A stretch of 64,000 bases of DNA from Spirodela intermedia (GCA_902729315.2 LR746268.1:5377501-5441500), one strand, 5' to 3'. Positions 37,148 through 50,700 are shown, counted from the first letter of the stretch. Notes: a model not told the origin generated them from the sequence alone. Made by a program: numbers and translations.

Positions 37148-37446
37148 GAACGCCAAGACGACTCGACCACCCGCCGGCTCGTATGGTGGCAGTGGTTAGG
37201 TTCCCGCAAGCTTCCAAAAAAGGAGAATTAGGGGAAAGCGAGATCCAAAAGCCCCCGAACTATCCATCTCCTCGTCATCGCACAGACAAGGTTTCCCTCG
37301 CCCCCCCGCGCTCTCTCTCTCTCTCTCTCTCTCGCTCGCTCGTTGTCTCCAATATCTGGAGGAGCTTGTCATGGGATCTCCTCTTCCTTGCCTACCTTCA
37401 GCTGGGATCGCCAGGGATCTCACTCGGCGAAGGGAGATATGAAACG

Positions 37447-38656
37447 ATGGTGCCGGCTGGGAACCCTCACAGGCGATACTGCGATGGCTATGGAGGGGGT
37501 TATTACGACGTTCACACGGGGGGAGGAGCCGTGGATGGCAGGTTCTCAGTGAGATCGTTGAGGGTTGTCATGGCCGGGGAGGACCATTCGAAGAGCAACA
37601 GTGGAAGCGCTGGAGACGAGGAGCCAACCGGAGGGGAAGGAGAAGAGAGAGGAGAGGTGGGAACCTGCTCGAAGGGCAAAGAGCAAGACGAAGAATGGCT
37701 ACGGTTGAGCATCGGGTGGAGTAGCAGCGGTGGCGGGGGCGATGGGTTCTCCTCTCCGGGGAGGCCCAAGTTGGAAGCAGTCCAGGTCGACCACAACAAT
37801 CAAAGCAGGATGGGGGAGAAGTTGGAGCTTGATTTGTTCCGGGGGAGGACGCAAGAAAACCGCCACCTCTATCAGCCATCCCTATCGATGGCGGCGCCTC
37901 CTAGGACGCCGCTTTTCCCGCCACACCCCGTTTCTGGGCTGGCGACCTATCCCGCCTATCCGCCGGACTTGACCTGGGGGCCCTTCTGGAACGCGCAGAC
38001 GGCGACATCGACGGCGCCGCCGCCGCCGCAGTCGCACCCCTACAACGCGCGCCAATTTGCGCCGGGCGTCTCAGGCTCTACGGTTCGAGGACAGACCAGC
38101 GCTTCGCCGTCGGGCATGCGGGTAGTGAGCCCGCCTTCGCGGACCCACGCCGGCGTGTGGTTCCTCCTGCAGGCGTCGCAAACCCAGTGAGTAATGCGTG
38201 TGTAGGTAGGAGGGGGGATCATTACCTAAGCTAAAAAGGAAAGCAGTGGTCTATCTATCCACTTATATGCCATCAGTTCTTGACCATTATGTGCTTATGG
38301 TGTGGAGAGTGAAAGTAAGACTCATGAAAGACTACCATGATCGAAATCTGTATGCATCCAACGAGACTTCTAGAGGGATTCAGCTCCTTTTCTTCTTATC
38401 ATCTCATGCTGTAGGTTTAGTGGTGAAAGCGGCGGGTGAATACGACTACCGCTAGGCTGGCTCTTTGGGAATGTTGCACTTCCCCTGGAATGTGATAGCG
38501 GAATGGGAAACTACGCGTGCTTTAGTTCCAACTTTTTATCTCGGTCGTCCCATCGATTTGATTTCTTTCTAACCCATTTGTCCAATTTTGTGTTTTAAAT
38601 GCAGGGCGAGAGAGCCCTTTCTCCCGCAGATACCGAAGTGCTACTTGAGAATCAAG

Positions 38657-38712
<56 letters not shown>

Positions 38713-41700
38713 GCTCGCTCTTCCTCTCCCTCTCCCATCTTATTTTTCATCGTTCGTCTTTCTTTCAGCATTTATTTTTTTCAATTAGCGTGTCCACGAT
38801 TCCTGTGTACTGTTTTGTTCTTGTTTATTCACTCCTTCCTATATCTATCTTTTTTCCGACAGGGATGGAAGGATGACGGTGAGGCTTCTGATGAAGTACC
38901 TGGTCAATAAGCTGTCACTGGATGACGAATCAGAGGTACTCAACCCCATTCTTCAACTATTCCCAGCTCTTGTTAATGACAATATAGCTAGTTAGTCGAT
39001 GCCGGCAAACAGGTAGGATTTTTCTTGTCACCACCCGCTCATCTTGATAGAATATAGCGAGTGGATCACCGCTAAACACCAACTTCTTTCTTTTCCATAG
39101 ATACGACCCTTAACATGATATACACTTCTGAACTGAAGGAGGGTGATAGGGTGGAGTGTACGGGTGGAGCTCTTCAGTGAGATCCATCATCTAGAGTAGT
39201 CTTTGTTGGTGGGAAATACATATCGAGGGGGGTGGGGGCGGGTTTGCTCCATAAATGAATAGATCGGTAGCTATCAAATCATTACTTGCTCTGATGAAGG
39301 GCCTCTACTCATATCTCCAAACGGGTTCTGGCCTCTTGTCGGGCAGTGCCGGAGGGATGAGAGTTTAGTCAGAAGCGTGTTGAGTAGAGTTACACACATA
39401 TAGGTCTTAATGTTTCTTGTCGGCTACAAACCCTAGCGTTATGAGCCCCCCTAGAAAAGCAACTTGTTCTCAAGGAAAAAGAAAATAAAAGCGACCTTTG
39501 CGTGACGTTAAATATTGATATTCAGTGAGTGATTAAGGTTCCCTTCTTAAACAAAGTACGGGGAACAATTTACTCTCTTATAAATGGTCCACATCTGCGT
39601 ATGGTGGATGCCGCCTTGCCCTTGTCGCTTCCTGAGCTAATGTTGCACAAAAGGGGACGGGATTATTGCCATTTCGTTAGAAAAATCCCCAGCTTCAATC
39701 AAAGGATACGCTAGCTTGATTTCCGCTGTAGATTGTTGGAAAACTCAGTCATCGATAAAATAATCACTGGAGGCTTCGATGGAGGATCAAGTTCTAACAC
39801 TCGAGAGAGTGCCTCACAAATTAAACTTCTTGTGGTTGATTATAATCTTCCAGTTGAAGTTTTCTACTTCTTAAATGTTTTACCTGAAACTTGATGTTGA
39901 CTGCCATAATTCTGTCGTATGCTCCCGCGTTTTGTTCTGGGTTGAACCTCTCTATTTAGATCAAATTTTGAACAACTTGTTCAAAAGTAGCTCGGAATGT
40001 CTTCTCATAAATACTTTGAAATGGTATTAATGGGAGCCTGGCTACGAATAATATGAGCATCTACGAAGGTACTTGGACTACAAGCAGCCCCCCAATTCGC
40101 CTTCATTACCTTTGGACTGTATTTTATTTTTATTTCGCGTATTTCCCTTCTCTATTGCATCTCCCCGAGAATGACTCCCTGACGCTTTTTTTGGAAGTAC
40201 TCTTGGCTTGTTTTCTATCCTTCGATGATCTCATCTCTACGTATGTGGAATGTAAACTGGAAGATAGATCAGTCTATTAAGCAAATAGATAAGTCAGGCA
40301 ACATGATTTACTGTTCAGTTTTCAATGTTATTGCAGTTATGTAGGATAGGAACTTGATACTTAGATTAAAAAATCAGTTTTCTAAATGAGTCTACACATC
40401 ATGCTGTGTAGAGCTGACAATACATAAAGATAGAATGTATCAAACACTCAGCTCGCAGTCAGCCTTGTGATTCAGCCATCGAAAAATCATTAGAATTTCC
40501 TTTTGTTCTTTAATTAGAAATTTCTCATTTGTAACTGCAATACCTTCGTGAATTTAAGATATTTTCAATATTTCCATTTAACTTCACGTTATCTGTCATA
40601 TACTTTGTTTAATTTACTCTAATCTATCCACATGCTAATCCCATTATGATAAAATTGAACTTTTTATTTTCCTCCAATGTCGTATGTTTAGTTCTTCTAT
40701 AACAGCAAGTTGAGCGTATAAAAAGTCGCATATTCATGTTTTAGCTAATATTATCTAAATGTCATGTGAATGTGGTGCATATTTTGGCGCTAATAATGTA
40801 ATTTCAGGCCTATCAAATTCATCTCGTTTATTTTTTTTCGAATCCTCGGTCAAAACAACAAATATCCCATAATAACAATCGCTAAAAGATGAGATAAGCT
40901 GCATATTGAAAATAGCTCGTGGCAATTGTCTCTTTGCGGCCGATGATAAATGAAAAATGTGTTGAAATGTTTATCATGCACAAGAAAGTTTTGCTACATC
41001 ATCTCCATTATATTTGGTGTTTTTTTTGTTGACCCATAACCGTCACGTTTTATCGTGTTCTATTGCACAGTTAATTTTCCAAGACATTCTTATCTGTGTA
41101 TGTTTCTATTGTCTCCTGCAAGATATTCATCAAGAAAAGATAGCATCATTAGATATGTTTTCTCTCTTCAAGAGAGAACTATCTAAGATATAGGCTGGTT
41201 TACCGGTCTCAAAGTTTTCTATTGCTCATTCACCTTCTGATTACAGAATATCGTCATTGAAAAACCCCATCGGGAGAATAATCACCTACTGAGTTCATAC
41301 CCTAGGAGTTATAAAATCAACCTTGAAGCTCCCATCATGAAATAGTTTCGGCATGTGGCGCGCTCATAATTTTATAGTTGTACTCTTTTCTGTGATTTCC
41401 TCTTTTTTAACTTAAATAAGTATAGGGTGTCCGTACCGTGATTTCTTTACCCATTGCCTCCTGTATTGATCGTGATGAGCTGCTGGCGCTGGCATTCGCT
41501 TATCTTAACCAAGAAAGCCTAGTCTTTGTTCTTTCTTGGTTTACTTTACGCTCAACACGCACATACTCCTTCCTGGTTTCTTCACCTGACATCGGTTTGA
41601 CCTCTTGTTGGTTGATCTTAACGATTGCTTAGGGGGAGCAATCAGTCCGATGATTGTTTAGAGTGCCTGACAAGTAGGATGCACTTCCCCACTAATCGGA

Positions 41701-43295
41701 GAACCCCACATTCCAGAGGGAGATTCTCTCGAGGGAACAGTGATTCGTTCTACTTCTTGTAGAAGATAGGCGCTTTCCCAGAAGTTTTAGATACTGCTCT
41801 ATTAGCTGAGGAAAGCCTGGGGAGAAAAACCAGAACGAAGAGTGCTGACTAGTCGCTAAGTGGGCAGCCGTTGACTCGCAGCCCTTTTTAAAGTCCCTCC
41901 TAGGTGAGTCTCGGCCCATGCTCCCCTTCCGCATGCGTTGGACGCTATCTCACCTGTCTCGTCGTGTTTTGGCCTGGGCTCATCTGACACTCTGGGACCC
42001 ATCGGGGAGGCTGGGTAGTGCACTTCGGCTTTGGAATATTGAAGGGCCCCCCATTATTCCGTCTGCTACACTCAACGTAGAGGTGCGCTTTGATAGTCAG
42101 AGAAGGTGCTGCATGGGAGAGAAGTGGATACATGTATGGGGGAATCATTCAAAGTCCCTGATGAGGACAGGGTGGAAACCCCACACGCACAACAGCCATG
42201 GACGGTGTGCGTGAAGGATTATAATACGCTGCAAGCAACATTGAGAAGTAGACGAGGTGTGAATCTCTCTCTCTCTCACACACACACACACAGAGTATTC
42301 ATTTCTTCCTCGTTACGTAGAGGCCAATCCAAGTCAAATATTCCTCCATCTTTCTTCCTTGCACTCCACTCACCGCGGTCGGCGGTGCGTCAGAGAGGGA
42401 CAGAAGGACAGACAGACGGGCGGAGAGGATAAGATGGGGGCTTTGGAACGTGAGGAGACGTGCATGAGATTGCTTAGGTTAGGTTGTGGACACGGAGGAT
42501 ATGTACAGGCCACCAACCTTTCCCGTCACTCTGATAAATAAATAGCTGAAAGGAATTTCTAGACGATTCCTCGGCGTGCCTCTCGGATCTGCCACCTTTT
42601 TTACTACTCCTTCGCGCTTGCCCTCTCTCGATCTTTATCCATCACATCTTATCTACAGAATGTGTGCGGCGGGCCTCCCCACCTACTACGGATGAAGAGG
42701 CGTCCCGAGGCTACCTGTTTTCCACTCGTCCCTATATTCTACTGTTGATAGCATTAGAGTCACGAGGAAAGCCGGCGGTGGCAGGCCGCCAGCCTGAGAA
42801 AGAATGAAAGAAGCGGGATGAAGTCTCTCACTGATTCGCGAGAGAGATAGATAGAGAGAGATAGATTAAGGAGAGAGTGAGAGGCACGAGGCTGTATAGA
42901 TGTTCCATCAGTAGGTCCGCCCCCAGATCAATTCATGTTGCCGCAGGTTTTGTTATGACGTCAAGCATTCATAAATTAAGGGGGTAATATTATCGTTATT
43001 AAAGTGAACCAAAGTTTCTGGTGCCCACTGGGCAACTAATTGCCTTTCTTTTGCCGTGGTTGCCATCAGCTCTTTCACTATCTATCATTACTGTTAATAC
43101 CCTTATCAGTGCTGCGACGTAACTCTCTCGGGCATGCAACAGGTGGAGGTTAGATGCAGAGGGCAACAGCTACACCCACTTCTGACGGTGCAGCACGTGC
43201 GAGACAGCATCTGGTGCACGAGGGACGCGGTGCAGCTGCTGCCGGACTCGCCGGGCAATCATGTCATGACTCTTCTGTACGGCAGAAGTCCATAG
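37447..43295 (+). CDS. LAX PANICLE 2-like nuclear protein (four exons)
   Basis: Exons are 37447-38186, 38605-38655, 38863-38935 and 43143-43295; phases fit and predict 338 residues. The N-terminal two thirds are Gly/Ser/Glu-rich and probably disordered, with 'EEWLRLSIG' near residue 80 and 'PAYPPDLTWGPFW' near residue 170. The C-terminal part, from 'GVWFLLQASQTQAREPFLP' on, spans exons 1-4. It contains KCYLRIKDGRMTVRLLMKYLVNKL and ends 'VRCRGQQL..HVMTLLYGRS', a ubiquitin-like/RAWUL fold as in DRIP-type RING proteins but without the RING. Rice LAX2 is a nuclear protein needed for axillary meristem formation, so a role in branching is inferred. Translation could also start at the in-frame ATG 37183. 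Intron 3 is 4.2 kb. Confidence 0.85.
38659..38708 (+). repeat. (TC)25 microsatellite at the start of LAX2-like intron 2
   Basis: An uninterrupted TC run begins three bases after the GT of the intron-2 donor (38656). It occupies a quarter of the 207-bp intron. Confidence 0.95.
38936..43142 (+). other. Intron 3 of the LAX2-like gene (4.2 kb)
   Basis: It runs from GAG|GTACTC to GCAACAG|GTGGAG, with phase preserved. No open frame inside is recognisable as a gene or a transposon. A TC/CA microsatellite lies at 42264-42292, and a block with moderately high GC content spans 41.7-43.1 kb. It may hold an undetected insertion. Confidence 0.7.
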
Positions 43296-46014
43296 CGAAT
43301 GCTTCGGCCTTACCATAACCGCGCCCTTTCTCTCTCTCTCTGATCTAATTCGATGAGGAAATTCGTAGAGAAACTAGCCTCTGTTGGAGGCCTCTTACCT
43401 GAGGAAGAGGTGTATTTCTAAGCCATTTATGCCCTTTAAGAACTCCACATTCTTCTCGCTTGACCTTCCCATGGCAAAACTTCGACTCGCCTTCAGTTGA
43501 CTTCAAGACACAGTGGCAATACACAACACCGCGCGAGAATAAGTGCCACGTAACAAAATGACCCACCCACGACATGCCATCTTCCCTTCGTTTCTACGGC
43601 CTGCCGCACGTGACTAGCCCCGGCAGCAATTAAGGCAAGTCAGGGGGCCTGACGGCTCAGCTCTACTTTGACCCGCGCTTGCTATGGCACTCTCTATATG
43701 TTAGCCCTCCGTCTAGTCAATATTCCCATAGGCCCATCGAAATCTCAGTCAGGTTTCTAGGCCTATCTGCGGTCCGACTCCTAATCAAATAATTAACTCA
43801 TAATTTCATTTAATCAGATGGAATGCAAAAAAGCCCATGAACGACGATGTCACGGCCCGTTTAGTCGGCTGGTCCCCGAAAGGGAGGCCCACAATCGGAG
43901 CCCATTTCCAGAGACCTACTTGCCGTTTTCCGGTCTGATTTCACAAGTGGGCCGAAAAATCGCCGGGATTCGCAGCTGATGCTTGCAAAGATCCCAACTC
44001 CTTGATATGATAAAAACATGCAGGGACAAGAATAAAATTGATTTAGGGGAGAAAATATAATATTTCTTGAAAATTAACGCCATAAGAAACGGAGAAGGGG
44101 CAGCAGAAGACAGGAAGAACTTACCGATGTTCTTCATAGCTTACCCGCAGAGAGCCCCTCAATGAAGATCCATTGAGGCCTACATCGAATCGAATCGAGA
44201 TTGATCGGTACATCGAATAGTGAAAATCGGGCCTATTTTCAGCGTGGAAATCAACCTGAACTCTGGGTTTGGATCAGTTTTCGTGGATTTTATTTTTTTT
44301 ATTTTATTTTGCTGATAATGATGGGAGATAATTAGTCGAAATGAAGGAGAAACAAGAAGCTCCCCCTTTTCTTCTTTTAATTTACTAAGAAATGCCCGAC
44401 AGAACTAAGCAAGACGACTTCCAGACAGAGGCACAATAAGACCAAAGGCCTCCGCAAACCAGCAACACTCTCTTGGAACAGTACGATTAGATTTCAATAA
44501 CCAGACCACCAAAGCAAGTCGTTGCTTTGGTAAATTCTAGGGGAAGCTGACAAAGTCTTGGGAAGCTCAAGTCAATGCTGTTTTCAAACCAGGCATGAAC
44601 AAAGATTGGAAAATCCTCAGTCAATCCACAACCCTATGTGCGCGGATTCAAGAGACCAAATATTGAGCCCGATGCAGAGGACAAAGAGGGCGGCAAATAG
44701 AGTTTGCTGCATATCCCATAATAGTCCAACGGAAACTCCCAATGCCCCTTTTGCAAATCGTACATTCAGATCTAAAAAGGGGAGATCTTTTGTTCAGGGC
44801 ATTCATTAAATTCAACCAAGAAACAGGGATGTAGACCTGCATTCTCAGATCACTGCGAAAAATTGGTGCAATCTATACCAAGATGGTGGACTCTATGTTA
44901 GTCAGCCAACCCACCCAGATAGATCTGACATGATTACCACTGACATGAGAGAGACGGAATAATGCTCAAGAATCAATCCAGGGGCGATCCAGCACAGCAG
45001 CAAAGTAGAAGCAGACGCATTCTACTTTGCATGCGCGCCACAGAGAATCAGACATCCAGGCTGAGCAAATTTTCACTTGGAATTCCTACTTCTCCTGGTT
45101 TTCTTTACTAGGTTCTGATCTCAACTGGAGTACTTCTGCTAGAGGGTTAATCCTACCAGCCCATAATATTCGCAAGCACACTTTCTTTATAAACTGAGGA
45201 TGTCTACACGAAGAAGGGAAAAAAACGGCCCTAGCATAGAACAAAAAAAAATCTTATCAAAAAACTTGCGGAGAGGCAAGTAAGTAGTCAAAGAAACTGG
45301 CGATCAGTTAAACATTCTTCTAAAGTTTCTCAGAAAAAGACTAAGAATCAAACTCGGTATCGTAAGGAACAGGTTCTCCTGCACATGCAACATGTCATAT
45401 TCACAGATCACCTCCACTCAGAAGCCAAATATGCAAAAAAGAAAAAAAAACAGTCACCCCTGAGCTGTAAGCGTCGTCCACTTTCTGACAACTCAAGGAA
45501 ATCAGGTGTAGAAGACGCCCTGTTCTGCGACTGAATAGGCAGACGATATGTAGGAAATTGTCAAGAAAAATAAGCAAAATCGGCATTCCCAAGGCAGATA
45601 AATGGATAAAATGTGGCCGAAAAATGGATTGACCGAATAAATGGTCAAAAAGCACCAACTTCTTATTTAAAAAGGGAGGGTAGAGCTTTCCATGATTCAA
45701 ATCAGTGCATACAGAAGCTTTCAGCTTCGAGACGTTAAAATGGAAGGGAAAAAGGCACACAGAACAATATAGTTTGCTTAAAAGAGTCGGCCATATTTCT
45801 CTGACAAAAAAGTAGCAATATTTTGCCGTAATCATAATTATATCGCATGAGAGAGGCATTTCTCTGTCAAAGCAAGCCCCCGAACAAATTAAACCAGCTA
45901 AGTCAGCAGATGAACAGTGGAAAACTATATATCTTTCTTTAGAACTTCATCCCTCGAGCAAGGTCAGAATGTACGGATCCACTCAGGAACTCACGTTGAT
46001 CCGTCAACAGGAGG
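43296..46014. other. Convergent intergenic region between LAX2-like and ATase genes
   Basis: The two genes converge here, so it contains both 3' UTRs. Short minus-strand frames (for example 43345-43575 and 45401-45859) have no recognisable domain. Nothing else is supported. Confidence 0.4.
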
Positions 46015-47724
46015 TCATAACTCTGCCCTGGCGACTTCATACTCCATGGGTTGAACCGGGTAGTCCCTAGAGAAGCAAGCGTCGCAGTATGTGGGCGCCT
46101 CTTCCCCTAGCGATATCCTCAAGCTATCTAAAGACAGAAATGCCAGTGAATCGGAGCCAATCTTCCTCCTCACCCCCTCCACATCCATCCGGTTGGAGAT
46201 GAGCTCATCGGAGCAAGGCGTGTCGACTCCATAGTAGCAAGACCCCACGATTGGCGGGCTGGCGATCCTCATGTGCACCTCTTTTGCTCCAGCATCTCTT
46301 ATGAGGCGCACGATCTTCGAGCTCGTTGTGCCCCTGACGATGGAGTCGTCGACCACTACAACGCGCTTGCCCTCGAGGATGCCGCGAACAGGGGCGAGCT
46401 TCAGCCGAACACCGAGATCTCTGATCTCCTGGGACGGCTGAATGAACGTGCGGCCAACGTAGTGAGATCTTATGAGGCCCTGCTGGAAGGGAATCCCCGA
46501 CATCTCGGCGTAACCGAGGGCAGCGAAGAAGCCCGAGTCTGGAACGGGGATGACCACGTCTGCGCCCCCAGGAACAGGGGACTCCTTCGCCAGGGTAGCC
46601 CCAAAATTGTACCTTTCCCGGTGGACGGGCCGTCCGAAGACCACTGAGTGTGGGAGGGCGAAGTAGATGTGCTCGAAGACGCAGGCCTTGCGTTGACGAT
46701 GGGGCATGAGGCAGAGGGAGGAGATACTGCCGTCGGCGTCGACGATGACAACCTCGCCGGGGTTGACCTCGCGCTCATATTGGGCGTCGATAAGGTCAAG
46801 AGCGCAGGTCTCGGAGGCGAAGACCACCGCTCCGGTGAGCCGGCGGCGGCCCATGACAAGAGGCCGGAAACCGTAGGGGTCCCGCACGGCGTAGAGCTTG
46901 TCCGCGGTGAGGAAGATGAGAGAATAGGCCCCCTCGAGTTGCTCGCAAGCTTCCACGACGCGGGCGACGAAGGGACGGGACTTGGAGATGGCGATCAGGT
47001 GAAGGACTACCTCGGTGTCCGAGGAGGTGTTGAAGATGGACCCGTTGTCCTCTAGGCGAGCGCGAAGGGCCGAGTAGTTAACCAGGTTGCCGTTGTGGGC
47101 CACGGCGACTTGCCCAAATCGGTAGCCGGCTAGGAACGGCTGGACGTTGTGGGGGGAAGAGGCGGCGCCTGCGGTGGAGTAGCGGACGTGGCCGATGGCG
47201 GCGTTCCCGTGGAGGGAATCGAGCTTGGATGGGTCGCTGCCGAAAACCTCTGAGACGAGGCCCAGCCCCGTGACGGACTTCAGAGTTCCCCCGTCGCAGG
47301 AGACGATCCCTGCGCCTTCCTGGCCGCGGTGCTGCAGGGCGTGGAGAGCGAGCGAGCACAGCCGCGAAGCCTGGGGGTCGCCCAATATCCCCACCACTCC
47401 GCACTCTTCACGGGGCTTGTCGTTCCCACAGTCGAACACGTTGCCGGCATCGCCCACCTCCTCGACTCTCCCTCCCTGCCAAGATAGGAAGGGATCGCCG
47501 GAGGAGGAGGAGGAGGAAGAAGAAGAACAATAAGTGATGTGCAGGCGGCGCCCTGATGAAAAGGGCACCGGTGAAGTAGCCCCACAGGATAAGAGCCGCC
47601 TACGCCGCTGCCCTATTCGTTGCGGCGCCGAAGACAGCCGCCGAGAGGCCGTAACGCTGCCTGCCGTAGCGTGCGCGGCGGCGGTGACGGCGGCGGCGGC
47701 GGTGGCGGTGGCGGTGTTGGCCAT
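46015..47724 (-). CDS. Amidophosphoribosyltransferase, plastid (glutamine PRPP amidotransferase)
   Basis: Catalyses the first committed step of purine synthesis, PRPP plus glutamine to phosphoribosylamine; in plants it acts in plastids. It is an intronless frame of 569 residues from the ATG at 47724. The in-frame ATG at 47775 would add 17 residues that look unlike a transit peptide. Residues 1-107 are Ala/Ser/Arg-rich (transit peptide plus propeptide). Cys108 in EECGVVG is the expected N-terminal nucleophile after propeptide cleavage. Glutaminase-domain landmarks HRGQEGAG, GHVRYST and AHNGN follow. The PRPP loop is VVVVDDSIVRGTT (455-467). Cys348, Cys496, Cys547 and Cys550 fit the 4Fe-4S ligands of the B. 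subtilis type. It resembles Arabidopsis ASE1-3. All catalytic parts look intact. Confidence 0.95.
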   Translation of the reverse strand: MANTATATAAAAVTAAAHATAGSVTASRRLSSAPQRIGQRRRRLLSCGATSPVPFSSGRRLHITYCSSSSSSSSSGDPFLSWQGGRVEEVGDAGNVFDCGNDKPREECGVVGILGDPQASRLCSLALHALQHRGQEGAGIVSCDGGTLKSVTGLGLVSEVFGSDPSKLDSLHGNAAIGHVRYSTAGAASSPHNVQPFLAGYRFGQVAVAHNGNLVNYSALRARLEDNGSIFNTSSDTEVVLHLIAISKSRPFVARVVEACEQLEGAYSLIFLTADKLYAVRDPYGFRPLVMGRRRLTGAVVFASETCALDLIDAQYEREVNPGEVVIVDADGSISSLCLMPHRQRKACVFEHIYFALPHSVVFGRPVHRERYNFGATLAKESPVPGGADVVIPVPDSGFFAALGYAEMSGIPFQQGLIRSHYVGRTFIQPSQEIRDLGVRLKLAPVRGILEGKRVVVVDDSIVRGTTSSKIVRLIRDAGAKEVHMRIASPPIVGSCYYGVDTPCSDELISNRMDVEGVRRKIGSDSLAFLSLDSLRISLGEEAPTYCDACFSRDYPVQPMEYEVARAEL

Positions 47725-50700
47725 GAAAAAAAAGGCGGCGCGGTGACGGCGGTCGCAGAGGCAGGCACCCCCCAAAACCCTCGTCTCCCCTCAGTCCCAC
47801 TCGCCCTCCCTCTTCGTCAAAGAGGAGGATCGTAACGAGGATGCGGCGCCGCAGACCCTCTATCTCTCTTTCTTTCTCTCCCTTCCCCGCGCAAGAGGCG
47901 TAGAGAGTTTTAAAGGGGCCGGATTTCTAAGCGATTCAAAGAATCGGCAGCGGAGGAACGAGTGGGGCCCAAAATGCTTCTGCCCTCTCCCGAAGATGGA
48001 CGTAGATTGAGTCCCCCTCCGGCCCAAGATAGCGTTCAAGGGATCGTACGGCCGCCGCTAACCGGCTCGGTCTCCACCTCCGTCCTCAGCCGTCAACATC
48101 CCCCCCCCCCCCTCCCCCACCTTATAGGACCTGTTCGACAGAGATTCGTTCGAATACACGATTTTATTTTTTAAAATAATCTCTTAATTAATATCTACCC
48201 GCGGTGAATATTCGGTGATAATTTTGTTCCCTATGATTATTTTACGTTTTAAAAATATTATAATTGACGATAACCATCCCGTCATATTTTTCTCTCTCTT
48301 CTTTCACGTTATGAAAAATATATTTCCATTATTTTGGTTAATGTCGAAATATTGACATTAATATATTAATATTATCTATTAATATTTAAGATCGGGTCCC
48401 CACAAGGATCCATTTGGATTGGGGCCTGAGCTTTTAAGAAAGAGACGGGACGTTGGAAGTCGATAGAGTCAAAGCCCACTTGGAGAAGAGTGATAGGTTC
48501 TCCAATTTTCCGCACTAAAATCATGTCAATATTTCAAAAAAAAGGGGAAAAGGGGACAGGTTTTTAAATTATTATTTTTCCAATTATAAGGTGTTTATAA
48601 ATTAATCCAATTATACGATATAAATATCGTTTTTGATGGTAAAAAATCAAATATAAGATATATAATTTTCTGTTCACGACCCCTGAAAAAGATAAATTAT
48701 GGAAAACTCCTCGTTTTGGGTTGTTTTTATTATAAACTCCCGTTGACCTTATGTTTATGTACAAAAGTCCTAAAGTTGCCAACGAAATAAATTAAATATC
48801 AGCATAAGATGTCTAAAAAAGGTTTTTTTCCAATTACATAACATACTAGGACGGTTATTTATATTCAGGGGTTTTTCATGGCTAGATTGGAACCGCCTTG
48901 CAAGGATTAGAATTTGTTTGAATGTATAATCCCAATTATATCAAAAGAGGAAGGTTTTTATTTTTTTCATTGATTACGGGGATTCATAGATAAATAACGA
49001 AAGAAATTCAAAGAGAGTCATTTTCTACGCAGTGCAGATGACCGCTGTAAGTCGACCTCCGTCCTGGACGAAGGAGAAGATCGTCCGGAGCACCGCAAGT
49101 CGACAGAGCAACTCGTGGTCCGGCCGCGTGGGCTCACCGGCGGCGTCGTCAAGGCGGATCTTCTCTCATCGGAGGTGATAGTCTTCGAAGACGTGTCTAA
49201 CAACGGGGGAAAAGAGAGTAAGGATTAGTGAATGACCGAGATCCGTCGCCATCAGGGGAATCATCGGCCGCAACACCTCGCATCTCCAGGTGCAGCCGGT
49301 GCTGTAGAGAGGGAGAGCAGATATCACCGCCGGCCTCCATCCACTGTTTCCTCACCGCGGAGGTAACTATATTTCTCGACCGTTTTATCTGTTAAAATGG
49401 ATTTAGATGGGAATTGAACGTAGCTCTTGGAATTCGGTAGCACGTCCGGTTCAACTATTGTTTTCGGCATTGTCGAATGCTCCAGCGGGGTTTCTGGTTA
49501 GCGAGCGAGAGTGGCTTTCGTCTAGGTCCTACCCGGCGGGCAAATTTCGCCGTCTTCCTCTTCATAGGTCACAGGTTTTGAGAGCCAAAACATAAAAGTC
49601 ACAGATGCCACTCACGGGCATCGGCGATAGCATAGAACGGAACTGGTTTCAAGGGGAGGTAGCTTTGAAGGAGAGCATCAGAGTACTCTCTTCTTTTTCT
49701 CTACCGCCGTCTTCTTCGCCGAGTGTTTTCTCTAGGTCGTCTTTCATCTCCGATTTCTCTGCTGCGTTGCTATATTTTGTTAATCTGACAATTAATGCCC
49801 CGGAAGTCATCATCATCAACATCATCTCTGGACACGCGTTGTGGCGATGCCGACGACTCGTGCGGAACATCGTCCCCCTCGTCGTCAGCGTTATTTCACC
49901 CATCGTGGTTTCTTCTCGCTGCCATGTTTAGTCATAAAAGCTTCATCATCTCGCAATGACACCGGCACTCACTTTCGGGGTCCCTGGGTTTGATGATTGT
50001 TGTTTATTCCTCAACGGCCCCCCTGGCATTTTCCCCTGTTCATCCAAATTTCTCTTTCATTTAGGACACATCTTAGCCAATAAGAAGATTTTGAGAATTT
50101 ATTGAGCGCTTGTGCGGAAGAAAAGCAGAATACTGGTGTAATCTTTTTCAAAATTTTAAGTATTTCAATTTCTGATTTTGAAACAATATTATGACGAGAC
50201 AACTTAGGCTGCCTTTTGTAAAGACAGGCCGGAAAGTCGCCTAGAAGCTGAGGTCTCCAGCATCCTTGTCCATTCTATATTATACTCAGGTGACCAATAT
50301 TTTGAGACCATTTCTTTTACAACTGTGCATTGAGTTCGATCTGTGTTACTTTTCCTTTTGAGCCGAGATGTATCTATCTTCCAGTCTTCCAGGTGACATT
50401 TACTTCACCAAAACAGAACATATGATCACTTGTGGAGAAAACTACATAAAGAACCTCCATAATGCACATTTACCCTGATTGATGCTCAAAATTCGAGTTT
50501 CACTTTTCCTGTTGAATGTGCCAGGCCCCGGAATTGGCCTTCTTTGGTTTTTAAAGAACCCTACTATGAATTAACGATAGATGAGAGGATAATGCGTAGC
50601 TAATGACAAATGAGTAGTCAACAGGCTGGAAATAGTATAGTCATTTCAAACTGCATGCCACCAGATCGTTGCAACTTTATGCATTTTATATTTTATAGCC

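Noticed and set aside
46273-47055. Plus-strand frames of 124 and 135 codons
   Set aside because: They are antisense shadows of the amidophosphoribosyltransferase gene, whose minus-strand product carries all family motifs.
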